Assembly: GCA_964503475.1 (NCBI GenBank)
Contig: CAZCZU010000021.1
Span: forward strand, 1 to 43,697
Reading direction: 5' to 3'
From: CAZCZU01 sp964503475
GTDB lineage: Bacteria; Pseudomonadota; Zetaproteobacteria; Mariprofundales; Mariprofundaceae
Length of the DNA: 43,697 bases
Shown: positions 6,715 through 13,699 of the stretch, piece after piece
How positions within the stretch are numbered: the first letter of the stretch is position 1
Layout of the letters: each line of letters starts with the position of its first letter
Notes under the pieces: generated by a model
The model's input: only the letters and a program-made list of their open reading frames with translations
Told to the model about the DNA's origin: nothing
The model's database searches: none
Position numbers and translations under genes: made by a program

Positions 6715-7880
6715 TCAGTTGCCGCCAAAGCGTCCAGATAATCCGCCCATGCCTGCATCATTCTGGTTCGTTCTTCAAGATGCTTCGCATGGTTGTACGC
6801 ACGTTTTACTTCATTCATTTCCACATGGGCCAGTTGCCTTTCAATTACGTCAGTAGGCCATCCCTGTTCATGCAACAGGGTAGAGGCCATTGACCGAAAA
6901 CCGTGGACAACTATTTCGTCACCACTATAGCCAAGTCTGCGTAGCGCCCCATTCAGCGTATTCTCTGATATTGGTCTGTCCTTATATGAATGGAAGGATG
7001 GGAACAGGTATCTATTATACCCTGTAATGGGCTGCAGCTTGGTCAGTATCTCCATAACCTGTCGTGACAGAGGTACAAGATGCAATCGCTTCATCTTCAT
7101 TTTCTCCGCCGGTATGCGCCAGATTTTTTTATCCAGGTCGAACTCGCTCCACTCGGCACGTCGTAATTCGCCTGGCCGAACGAAAACGTATGGGGCCATG
7201 CGAAGGGCGCAGACAACGTGAAAGGTTCCGTCATAGCTTCCTATGGCCCGCATGAGCGCACCTATTTTTATCGGATCGAGGATGGTTGGCATGTGCCGGC
7301 TTTTCCTTGTGGTCAATGCCCCTCTCAGATCGGCGGTTGGATCTCTTGATGCACGTCCGGTAGCAATACCGTATCGGCATATTTGGCCGCAAATGAATTT
7401 AACCCTATGGGTCAGCTCGATATGGCCGGTTCTCTCAATCCTCTCCAGCATATCCAGGAGTAGGGGGGCATCCACGTCTTTGATTGGCACATTCCCAATG
7501 AAGGGGATGATGTATCTATCCAGCCTTGCACGAACGGTTTTGTAGTGTTTGATACTCAGCTCGGGTTTGCGCTTTTCCAACCACTCCAGAGCAACCCCCT
7601 CGAATGTGGTTTTTGGCGTCTTCCTTGGGCGGGCTGGGTCTTCGCCCATCTCCAGCTTGTCGCGGATCTCATCGCGTTTTCTTCGCGCATCCTTAATGCC
7701 TACCTTTGGATACACGCCGAGTGCGGCGGTCTTCCGTTTGCCTCCGTATCGGTAATCCAAGCGCCAGTATTTCCCGTGCTTGTTCACCAACAGATAGAGC
7801 CCGTCACCATCGGTGAGCTTAACCTGCTTTTTTCCTTCCGGCAGCTTTGCGTTTTTAACCTTCAATTCTGTCAGTGCCAC
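6711..7880 (-). CDS. int: P4-type tyrosine recombinase (integrase)
   Basis: 389 aa. N-terminal DUF4102 arm-binding domain (LTELKVKNAKLPEGKKQVKLTDGDGLYLLV), a SAM-like core-binding domain (about 95-185), and a catalytic domain with the first arginine in RPGELRRAEW, HGFRSMAST containing the H-x-x-R box, and the nucleophile tyrosine in VKRAYNHAKH near residue 365. It integrates and excises the element. Its start faces the 3' end of tRNA-Arg 180 bp away, the standard P4 arrangement where attL/attR overlap the tRNA. Complete and apparently intact. Confidence 0.95.
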   Translation of the reverse strand: MALTELKVKNAKLPEGKKQVKLTDGDGLYLLVNKHGKYWRLDYRYGGKRKTAALGVYPKVGIKDARRKRDEIRDKLEMGEDPARPRKTPKTTFEGVALEWLEKRKPELSIKHYKTVRARLDRYIIPFIGNVPIKDVDAPLLLDMLERIERTGHIELTHRVKFICGQICRYGIATGRASRDPTADLRGALTTRKSRHMPTILDPIKIGALMRAIGSYDGTFHVVCALRMAPYVFVRPGELRRAEWSEFDLDKKIWRIPAEKMKMKRLHLVPLSRQVMEILTKLQPITGYNRYLFPSFHSYKDRPISENTLNGALRRLGYSGDEIVVHGFRSMASTLLHEQGWPTDVIERQLAHVEMNEVKRAYNHAKHLEERTRMMQAWADYLDALAATD

Positions 7881-7899
7881 GGGGACTCTCCTAAGCGTG

Positions 7900-7948
7900 T
7901 GACGGTATAATTCTGCACGACTTTGATTCTACCGTCATCCATACCGTC
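7900..7948. promoter_or_regulatory. Repeated TACCGTC sites upstream of int
   Basis: TGACGGTA (7900-7907) and TACCGTCA (7930-7937) form a perfect inverted repeat, and a third TACCGTC sits at 7942-7948. They lie just before the integrase start, so they may be arm-type integrase sites or binding sites of the AlpA-like protein controlling int. Confidence 0.5.
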
Positions 7949-8008
7949 GGCATGTGTGAGTTTTGGTGATACTAATAGCGAATTATAGAGAATTCAAACT
8001 ACCAAATA

Positions 8009-8040
8009 ATAAAGCCTCAGAAAGGTTTTTGAGGCTTTAT
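8009..8040 (-). terminator. Stem-loop just downstream of tRNA-Arg
   Basis: ATAAAGCCTCA (8009-8019) pairs perfectly with TGAGGCTTTAT (8030-8040) around a 10-base loop, 22 bases beyond the tRNA 3' end. It probably terminates the tRNA transcript and separates it from int; the T-tract after it on the minus strand is weak (ATTATTT). Confidence 0.55.
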
Positions 8041-8062
8041 GAGAATAGATGATAATTAAATC

Positions 8063-8139
8063 TGGTGCCCTCGACAGGAGTCGAACCTGTGGCCTGCTGC
8101 TTAGGAGGCAGCCGCTCTATCCAGCTGAGCTACGAGGGC
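8063..8139 (-). tRNA. tRNA-Arg (anticodon CCT)
   Basis: 77 nt with encoded CCA. Acceptor GCCCTCG/CGAGGGC, D arm AGCTCAGCTGGATAGAGC, anticodon stem GCTGC/GCAGC around CTCCTAA, T arm with GTTCGACTC, discriminator A. Reads AGG codons. Its 3' end faces the integrase, so it is the integration target of the element to its left; no second copy of the 3' segment is present in this window. Confidence 0.95.
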
Positions 8140-8326
8140 AACGGGGCGACATCATAGCCATTGCAGCATCAGACTGCACGTCGCAGTTGCCCTCTCCCCT
8201 CACCCCGGCGTCTGCCTGCCTACGCAGGCGGATTGCGCAGCAATTTCCAGCCATTTCCAAATCTGCACCATGGCCTGCGTCACAGGTAACGAAGCCACCC
8301 GTCGATAAGACAATGTGTTGATTATT
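8140..8326. other. Intergenic region upstream of tRNA-Arg
   Basis: 187 bp without a supported gene. A small hairpin (CCTGC-CTAC-GCAGG) lies near 8215-8230. It should hold the tRNA-Arg promoter, which I could not place with confidence. Confidence 0.4.
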
Positions 8327-8599
8327 TAGGGCCTGTTAACACTAATTTCGGTGTTGCCGCTGTTGCCCCAAACCGGGGCAATCAAGGCGCGAGGGATGAA
8401 ATTTGGTGCCTCCAAATGAATCCTGAGTAACGCCGAGTGGCCCGGTTTGGGGCGCAGCCCTTCAGGGATAGGCCATTTTTCCGTCCTGCCGCGTTATCGC
8501 TCGCTTGTGTGCAATGAGCACGCCACGCTCGCAATGCCTTGCAGGGCCGAAAAAAAATGGCCGTATCGGCGCCATCGAAATTAGTGTTAACAGGCCCTA
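8327..8599. mobile_element. MITE-like element, copy 1
   Basis: 273 bp bounded by perfect 24-bp terminal inverted repeats (8327-8350 and 8576-8599) that begin TAGGGCCTGTTAACAC; the outer TA is probably the target duplication. No ORF. Inside are nested inverted repeats: CCCCAAACCGGGGC (8366-8379) and GGCCCGGTTTGGGG (8439-8452) enclose a 59-bp core (8380-8438), which itself holds a hairpin (ATTTGG/CCAAAT, 8401-8417). A further GGCCATTTTT.../...AAAAATGGCC pair lies at 8471-8483 and 8547-8562. Copy 2 is at 43441 with reversed arms but a core in the same orientation. It has inserted exactly in the apt stop codon. Likely mobilised in trans by a TA-targeting transposase not in this window. Confidence 0.85.
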
Positions 8600-9124
8600 A
8601 TAAGCGATAACGGCACGCACCGGCACATCCGGCAATGCCTTACGACCTTCGAGGAAGGCCAGCTCGACGACAAACAGGCAGGCCGCCACCTCGGCCCCAA
8701 GCTGGCGCACCAGCTCCACCGTTGCCGCTGCCGTGCCCCCGGTCGCCAGCAGGTCATCGACCACGACAACCCTGTGGCCGGCAGCCAGCGCATCACGATG
8801 GATCTCCAGACGATCCATGCCGTACTCCAGCTCATACTCGACCGCATGCACATCGGCCGGCAACTTGCCCGGCTTACGCACCGGCACAAAGCCGGCCCCG
8901 GTCAGCTGGGCCAGGGCAGCCCCGAAAATAAAGCCGCGCGACTCGATACCGACAATGGTGTCGACACCTTCCGGCATAAGCACGTTCAGCTGTGCCACGG
9001 ATGAAGCAAACGCCTCTCCATCGCCCAGCATGGGGGTAATGTCTTTGAAAATAATGCTCGGTTTGGGGAAGTCGGGAATATCCCGGATATAGTCTCGCAA
9101 ATTGAGAGCTGACACTGATGTCAA
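8597..9124 (-). CDS. apt: Adenine phosphoribosyltransferase
   Basis: 175 aa. Salvages adenine with PRPP to AMP in the cytoplasm. The PRPP-binding loop VVVVDDLLATGGTAAA (about 122-137) and the family-typical N-terminus (LRDYIRDIPDFPKPSIIFKDITPML) and GIESRGFIFGAALA are present. The start is TTG, preceded by GGAGGAG and overlapping the rpoS stop as TTGA, so translation is coupled to rpoS. The stop codon TAG is supplied by the first bases of the adjacent MITE-like element. Confidence 0.95.
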   Translation of the reverse strand: MTSVSALNLRDYIRDIPDFPKPSIIFKDITPMLGDGEAFASSVAQLNVLMPEGVDTIVGIESRGFIFGAALAQLTGAGFVPVRKPGKLPADVHAVEYELEYGMDRLEIHRDALAAGHRVVVVDDLLATGGTAAATVELVRQLGAEVAACLFVVELAFLEGRKALPDVPVRAVIAY

Positions 9125-9966
9125 ATGATCTCCTCCAGATGCACGTGATCGTCATCCATCAATGTACGCAACTTCTGCAGGGCAGCAACCTGAATCTGGC
9201 GAATCCGCTCACGGGTCACGCCCATATGCTGGCCGATCGCCTCCAGCGTCCATGGTTCCTCATTCGCTTTCAGCCCGTAACGCAGGCGTACCACCTCCTG
9301 CTCCTTGGCACTCAACTGCTGCAGCCAGTTGCTGACCATGCCATTACGAATGGCCGCATCGAGCTGCTCGCCCGGCTGTTCGGCATCCATATCCTCGGTC
9401 ACATCGTAAAGGGTGAAGTCGCCGTCATCGTGCAAAAGCTCATCGGCGCTCTCCGTCTGCACCGTGGCCCCCAGCAGTGACTGGACCCGCTCCGGCGTCT
9501 TACCCATATGCACGGTGATTTCATTTTCGGTCGGCTCGCGCCCGAGCGAACTGCGCAGCTGGTTGGCCGAGCGCAGCATCGAATTGAACTCCTTGCCGAC
9601 ATGCACCGGCAGGCGAATCATGCGGGCCTGATTCATGATGGCCCGCTCCACCGACTGGCGAATCCACCAGGTGGCATAGGTGGAGAAGCGACAACCGTGG
9701 GCATCGTCGAACTTCTCGACCGCCCGCATCAGGCCGATATTGCCCTCCTCGATCAGGTCGGCCAGCGGCAGGCCCCGGTTGATATAACGTCGGGCCACCT
9801 TTACCACCAGGCGAAGGTTGGCCTGAATCATGCGTTGTCGGGCCGATTCATCGCCCTTCGAGATGGAACGGGAGAGCTGAATCTCCTGTTCTGCTGTCAA
9901 AAGCTGGTAGCGTGAGATCTCACGCATATAGAGCGTCATCGGATCGAGACTGCGCCGTTTCGCCAT
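9121..9966 (-). CDS. rpoS: RNA polymerase sigma factor RpoS
   Basis: 281 aa from ATG with AAGGGGGTGG upstream (a longer frame to 10029 has no ribosome site). Group-2 sigma70 architecture: region 1.2 (DPMTLYMREISRYQLLTAEQE), 2.1-2.4 with NLRLVVKVARRYINRGLPLADLIEEGNIGLMRAVEKFD and FSTYATWWIRQSVERAI, 3 and 4.2 with TLEAIGQHMGVTRERIRQIQ. No long region 1.1. Position after nlpD and pcm supports RpoS rather than RpoH or RpoD. A perfect palindrome 82 bp upstream recurs before three other genes here. The master regulator of stationary phase and stress. Confidence 0.92.
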   Translation of the reverse strand: MAKRRSLDPMTLYMREISRYQLLTAEQEIQLSRSISKGDESARQRMIQANLRLVVKVARRYINRGLPLADLIEEGNIGLMRAVEKFDDAHGCRFSTYATWWIRQSVERAIMNQARMIRLPVHVGKEFNSMLRSANQLRSSLGREPTENEITVHMGKTPERVQSLLGATVQTESADELLHDDGDFTLYDVTEDMDAEQPGEQLDAAIRNGMVSNWLQQLSAKEQEVVRLRYGLKANEEPWTLEAIGQHMGVTRERIRQIQVAALQKLRTLMDDDHVHLEEII

Positions 9967-10047
9967 TATCCACCCCCTTATCCATGGAGAACCGTAACTG
10001 GCGTACATGGTAGTGCGTTGTTCTAACACGCTATGATGTCATACGAA

Positions 10048-10065
10048 ATAGCACAAATGTGCTAT
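10048..10065 (-). promoter_or_regulatory. Palindromic site upstream of rpoS (shared motif)
   Basis: ATAGCACAAATGTGCTAT: two perfect 8-bp arms around AA, between nlpD and rpoS. The same pattern, always followed on the coding strand by GCTATTT, occurs at 24150, 37038 and 37664, 57-82 bp before other start codons. Probable operator of a dimeric regulator, or part of a special promoter. Confidence 0.55.
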
Positions 10066-10075
10066 GGATCACAAA

Positions 10076-10864
10076 TCAGGGCAGATACGCCTTCGGATCG
10101 ACCGGCGTGGTGCCGCGCCGCACCTCGAAGTGCAGGTGCGGACCGGTCGCCCGGCCGGTACTGCCCACCCGAGCGATCACATCCCCCTGCTTCACCCGAT
10201 CGCCCTTGCGCACCAGGTTGCGCTCATTGTGGGCATAAGCGGTAAACATATCACCGCTGTGTCGAATGATGATCATGCGCCCATAGCCGGAGAGACGACG
10301 ATCCGAATAGACCACCACACCGCTGGCCGCCGCATGGATCGGCGTACCGCGCTTGGCGGCGATATCGATACCATCATGCATGCGACTGCCGCGACGCCCG
10401 AAAGGACTGGTCACCGTGCCGTTGATCGGCCAGCGCAGGCGAACGGAACCGCTGCTGGCACCACTCGCATGGCGACTGCTATGGCTTGTAGAGCTTTTGC
10501 TGCTTTTTCTCACATGCACTGCCTTTCTGGGTGGGCTTGTGTGCCTGGCCGTCGCCCGGGAAATCGGCAACGACTGCGAACGCGGTGCAATCCGGGTCAG
10601 GTAGAGGTGCTGACCGACAAAAATGGTGTAGGGGTAACGAATATGATTACGTCGGGCCAGCAGCTTGTAATCGACGCCGAAACGGCGGCCAATGCTGTAG
10701 AGCGTATCGCCTCGACGCACGGTATAGTAAGAAGTATGAACGCTTTTTGCGGAGGCCGTGTAGCCGCCCCTGCTACCGGAGTAACGAGGCAGTTCGGTCT
10801 TGTAGCAGCCAGCCAGCACCGCCGCCGCCACAAGCCACAGCATCCCCCTCAGCGCAAAAGCCAT
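10076..10864 (-). CDS. nlpD: NlpD-like LysM/M23 peptidase lipoprotein
   Basis: 262 aa. Lipoprotein signal with lipobox LAGC (C20), LysM peptidoglycan-binding domain (about 46-90, YYTVRRGDTLYSIGRRFGV), a basic Ser-rich linker, then a LytM/M23 domain (about 140-262). Unlike E. coli NlpD, the zinc and catalytic residues all seem present: H and D in MHDGIDI, H in TAYAHN, and HLH in GPHLHFEV. It may therefore hydrolyse peptidoglycan itself rather than only activate amidases. It lies in the pcm - DedA - nlpD - rpoS order and overlaps the preceding gene by 16 bp. Confidence 0.9.
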   Translation of the reverse strand: MAFALRGMLWLVAAAVLAGCYKTELPRYSGSRGGYTASAKSVHTSYYTVRRGDTLYSIGRRFGVDYKLLARRNHIRYPYTIFVGQHLYLTRIAPRSQSLPISRATARHTSPPRKAVHVRKSSKSSTSHSSRHASGASSGSVRLRWPINGTVTSPFGRRGSRMHDGIDIAAKRGTPIHAAASGVVVYSDRRLSGYGRMIIIRHSGDMFTAYAHNERNLVRKGDRVKQGDVIARVGSTGRATGPHLHFEVRRGTTPVDPKAYLP

Positions 10865-11373
10865 AACCCCAGGAAACCGACAACGACAAGGGCGGCCACC
10901 AATACCGTCATCACCTCGAAGTGACGCTCGACCAGGGCCCGCAAACGGTCGCCGCCCCAGCGCAACAGCGCACCTTCAAGATAGAAACGCGCCCCGCGCG
11001 ATACAATCGCCGCCAGCAGAAACCCCATGAACGGCAAGCCGAAGGTCCCGGCCGCAATCGTGATGACCTTGAAGGGGATGGGTGAAAAGCCGGCCACCAG
11101 TACCAGGCCGAGGCCGAAATCACGGAACAGTGCCTGCACATGTTCGAACTGACCCATGGCGCCGTAAAAGTTCAGCAGCGGTTCGGCAACACTGGCAAAC
11201 AGGAGCATGCCGATCATATAACCCACCACAGCCCCCACCGTGGAGCCGAGGGTACTGATGCCGGCAAAACGCAGCGCCAGATCCGGGCGCCCCAGCGCCA
11301 GTGCAATCAGCAACACATCCGGCGGGATGGGAAAGATACTCGTCTCGATCAGGGCAATGGCAAACAGCGCCAC
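10849..11373 (-). CDS. DedA/VTT-family membrane protein (YqaA-like)
   Basis: 174 aa from GTG. Helices include ALFAIALIETSIFPIPPDVLLIALAL (the DedA E-x3-FPIPPDV signature) and FGLGLVLVAGFSPIPFKVITIAAG, the re-entrant F-x-P-x-P-[FY]K motif. VTT proteins are proposed lipid scramblases or transporters. The frame stays open upstream to 11451 and encodes a family-like N-terminus (LRRCYHWTLSWADHPQAQ) but contains no ATG, GTG or TTG before 11373. The true start may be a non-standard codon (CTG at 11427) or the gene may be N-terminally shortened. Confidence 0.82.
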   Translation of the reverse strand: MALFAIALIETSIFPIPPDVLLIALALGRPDLALRFAGISTLGSTVGAVVGYMIGMLLFASVAEPLLNFYGAMGQFEHVQALFRDFGLGLVLVAGFSPIPFKVITIAAGTFGLPFMGFLLAAIVSRGARFYLEGALLRWGGDRLRALVERHFEVMTVLVAALVVVGFLGLWLLR

Positions 11374-11464
11374 CTGCGCCTGAGGATGATCGGCCCAGGA
11401 GAGGGTCCAGTGATAGCAGCGTCGCAGCCACGACTCACGCTTTCTCCCCTCGATACAGTCCGAC

Positions 11465-12121
11465 TCAGCGATGATTCACTCCTTCCCGCAACGGCACAAA
11501 TGTACACATGTCGAAATACTCTTCCTGCACCTTGCCGCCCGTCTTGCGCCGGCGCACAAGGCGATGCTGTCCATTCTGGCCCTCCGGCATCAGCAGCACA
11601 CCACCCTCGCGCAGCTGCTGCATCCAGATATCGGAGGCAAATCCGCCCGCCGTCACCAGAATGGCATCGAAAGGAGCGTACTCTTCCCAACCAAGCAGCC
11701 CGTCCCCGCACTTCAGCATCACGTTGGCATGGCGCGCACGACGCAGGTTCTGGCGCGCCCGTTCATGCAGGGCGGTAATACGCTCGATACTGTAAACACG
11801 CTTACAAAGACGTGACAGCACAGCCGTCTGATAGCCGCAGCCGGTCCCGATTTCCAGCACCCTTTCATGCCCGGCAAGCTCAAGCAACTGACTCATGCGC
11901 GCCACCATATAGGGCTGGGAGATGGTCTGCCCCTCCCCGATCGGCAGTGAGGCATCCTTGTAGGCATGGCTGGCAAGGGCTGCATCGACAAACAGATGGC
12001 GCGGCACAATGGACATCGCATCCAGCACCCTGGGATCGGAGATACCGCGCGACTGCAACTGCTCCACCACCATACGCAGACGCGGGCGTTCAAAGGAAAG
12101 GCCTGTGGAGTGCATATTCAT
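11465..12121 (-). CDS. pcm: Protein-L-isoaspartate O-methyltransferase
   Basis: 218 aa. Repairs isoaspartyl residues in aged proteins using S-adenosylmethionine. Seen: the N-terminal MVVEQLQSRGISDPRVLDAM region, the substrate loop LPIGEGQTISQPYMVARM, and SAM motif I VLEIGTGCGYQTAVLS (about 91-106). Standard length. It starts 30 bp after the 3' end of tRNA-Pro on the same strand and heads the pcm-DedA-nlpD-rpoS-apt cluster, a stress-survival grouping. Confidence 0.95.
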   Translation of the reverse strand: MNMHSTGLSFERPRLRMVVEQLQSRGISDPRVLDAMSIVPRHLFVDAALASHAYKDASLPIGEGQTISQPYMVARMSQLLELAGHERVLEIGTGCGYQTAVLSRLCKRVYSIERITALHERARQNLRRARHANVMLKCGDGLLGWEEYAPFDAILVTAGGFASDIWMQQLREGGVLLMPEGQNGQHRLVRRRKTGGKVQEEYFDMCTFVPLREGVNHR

Positions 12122-12151
12122 CGATATGCAACCCGCACAGGCCCTGCAATA

Positions 12152-12228
12152 TGGTCGGGACGAGAGGATTCGAACCTCCGACCACCAGTCCCCCAGACTG
12201 GTGCGCTACCAGGCTGCGCTACGTCCCG
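12152..12228 (-). tRNA. tRNA-Pro (anticodon GGG)
   Basis: 77 nt with encoded CCA. Acceptor CGGGACG/CGTCCCG, anticodon stem CCAGT/ACTGG around CTGGGGG, T arm GGTTCGAATCC. It lies between merR and pcm on the same strand, the usual place downstream of ihfA-merR. Confidence 0.96.
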
Positions 12229-12255
12229 ATTCATCGGCTTGAATTGTATGGAAAA

Positions 12256-12633
12256 TCAGTCCGCCAGCAATTCCCGAATGGAAACCAGCTCCTCGCGGAT
12301 CATTTTCAGGGATGTCTGGGCGTCGTGCTGCTCGACAATCTCGGTGAGATCACCACTCATCAGGCGTTTCTTGGCCCCGCGAATGGTGAAATTGAGATCG
12401 TACAGCAGGTGCTTGATCTGCAACACGGCATAGACATCGCGATGACGATAAAAACGACGATTGCCGCTCTTCTTCACCGGCTTGATATGCTTGAACTCCG
12501 TCTCCCAGTAACGCAGGACATGCGGCTCGACACCACAAATCTCGCTCACCTCGCGAATGGAGAAAAAGAGTTTGTCCGGAAGCTCCGGAACATCCACGCC
12601 GGCATTGATCAGCTGTTGCATCTGGGGCTTCAT
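12256..12633 (-). CDS. MerR-family transcriptional regulator
   Basis: 125 aa. N-terminal MerR winged helix (FFSIREVSEICGVEPHVLRYWETEF ... RRFYRHRDVYAVLQIKHLL, about 22-80) and a short C-terminal helix in place of a ligand domain. This is the small MerR always found after ihfA in many proteobacteria; its regulon is unknown. Its ATG overlaps the ihfA stop (ATGA). Confidence 0.9.
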   Translation of the reverse strand: MKPQMQQLINAGVDVPELPDKLFFSIREVSEICGVEPHVLRYWETEFKHIKPVKKSGNRRFYRHRDVYAVLQIKHLLYDLNFTIRGAKKRLMSGDLTEIVEQHDAQTSLKMIREELVSIRELLAD

Positions 12634-12914
12634 TCATCCGCCTCCAGCAGCTTCAGCTTCAATAGCTGACTGGCACGAAAGGTCACCACACGCCGCGAAG
12701 CGATGGTGATATCGGCACCGGTTTTGGGATTGCGACCACGACGGGCATGCTTGTCGCGGACAATGAAATGACCAAAACCGGAAAGCTTCACATCCTCACC
12801 GCCAGCGAGCGAGTCTTTAATCTCGCTCAACACAGCCTCGACGATCTGGGCCGACTCCTTCTTGGAGAGGCCGACTCGCTCATGGATGATATTTGCAATT
12901 TCCGCTTTGGTCAC
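12630..12914 (-). CDS. ihfA: Integration host factor subunit alpha
   Basis: 94 aa. HU/IHF fold: LSKKESAQIVEAVLSEIKDSLAGGEDVKLSGFGHFIVRDKHARRGRNPKTGADITI, with the DNA-intercalating GRNPKTG arm at about 60-66 typical of the alpha subunit. Bends DNA for recombination and transcription; tyrosine recombinases such as the one at 6711 commonly need it. Forms an operon with merR. Confidence 0.93.
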   Translation of the reverse strand: MTKAEIANIIHERVGLSKKESAQIVEAVLSEIKDSLAGGEDVKLSGFGHFIVRDKHARRGRNPKTGADITIASRRVVTFRASQLLKLKLLEADE

Positions 12915-12997
12915 AGCTCCCTCTTCGACACAAGCAGCATCTTAAGCCGCACTTTCTCGAAACAGCTTTAGCAAGAATAACAGAAGCTGCTGATTCG

Positions 12998-13699
12998 TCA
13001 AAGTTTTTTGCCTTCGGCCTTTTCCAGCTTGCCATTGCTGAGGCAATAGATGCTGTCGGATGCCTGAGCAAGCGCCATGCTATGCGTCACCATCACCACG
13101 GCGGCCGCCTCTTCGCGGCAGAGCTGCTGCATCGAGGCATACACATCGCCGGCGGTATGTTCGTCGAGGTTGCCGGTCGGCTCATCGGCCAGCAGCAAGC
13201 GGGGCCGCCCCACCAGCGCACGTGCCACGGCCACCCGTTGCGCCTCGCCGCCCGAGAGCCTGGCCGGCACATGCTCCAGGCGATGATTCAGATGCAGGCG
13301 CTCCAAAAGATCCGAGGCCCGTTTCTCCGCCTCCATACGCGAGACGCCGCGAATCAGAAGCGGCAGCGCCACATTCTCGATCGCGGTCAGCTCGGGAATC
13401 AGGTGGTGGGCCTGGTAAACAAAGCCGATACTCTCGTTGCGCAGTGCCGCGCGCAGGGTGCGCGACAGGCCCAGCAACGGGCGTCCGCCCAGCTCCGCCC
13501 GGCCGCCATCCGGTTCGTCGAGTGTGCCCAGCACCTGCAGCAGCGTGCTCTTGCCGGAGCCGGACTCGCCGACAACCGCAACGAATTCGCCCTCGGCGGC
13601 GGTAAAAGAGACGCCATCCAGCACCTGCAGCATCCCGCTGGGAGAGCTGTAGCTCTTGCGGATATCCTCGACCAGTAGCAGCGGTTGCGGAGCCGTCAT
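12998..13699 (-). CDS. lolD: Lipoprotein-releasing system ATPase LolD
   Basis: 233 aa. ABC ATPase: Walker A GESGSGKST (about 44-52), Q-loop in FVYQAHHLIPELTAIENVALPLLI (a Lol/MacB-type stretch), signature LSGGEAQRVAVARAL, Walker B LLLADEPTGNLD and H-loop VTHS. Powers release of lipoproteins from the inner membrane with LolC/E. The start overlaps the cyclic-nucleotide-binding gene (ATGA), which lies between it and lolC/E. Confidence 0.92.
   Translation of the reverse strand: MTAPQPLLLVEDIRKSYSSPSGMLQVLDGVSFTAAEGEFVAVVGESGSGKSTLLQVLGTLDEPDGGRAELGGRPLLGLSRTLRAALRNESIGFVYQAHHLIPELTAIENVALPLLIRGVSRMEAEKRASDLLERLHLNHRLEHVPARLSGGEAQRVAVARALVGRPRLLLADEPTGNLDEHTAGDVYASMQQLCREEAAAVVMVTHSMALAQASDSIYCLSNGKLEKAEGKKL

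Noticed and set aside
8049..8321. 90-codon plus-strand frame over tRNA-Arg
   Set aside because: It reads through the complement of the tRNA gene and its upstream DNA; a well-known spurious ORF type.
8140..8330. Second att copy for the ICE near the tRNA
   Set aside because: I found no repeat of the tRNA 3' segment in the window; the partner site must lie left of position 1 or be undetectable by eye.
12009..12242. Plus-strand frame over tRNA-Pro containing a GRDERIRTSDHQSP-like string
   Set aside because: The typical false protein made by reading antisense through a tRNA gene.
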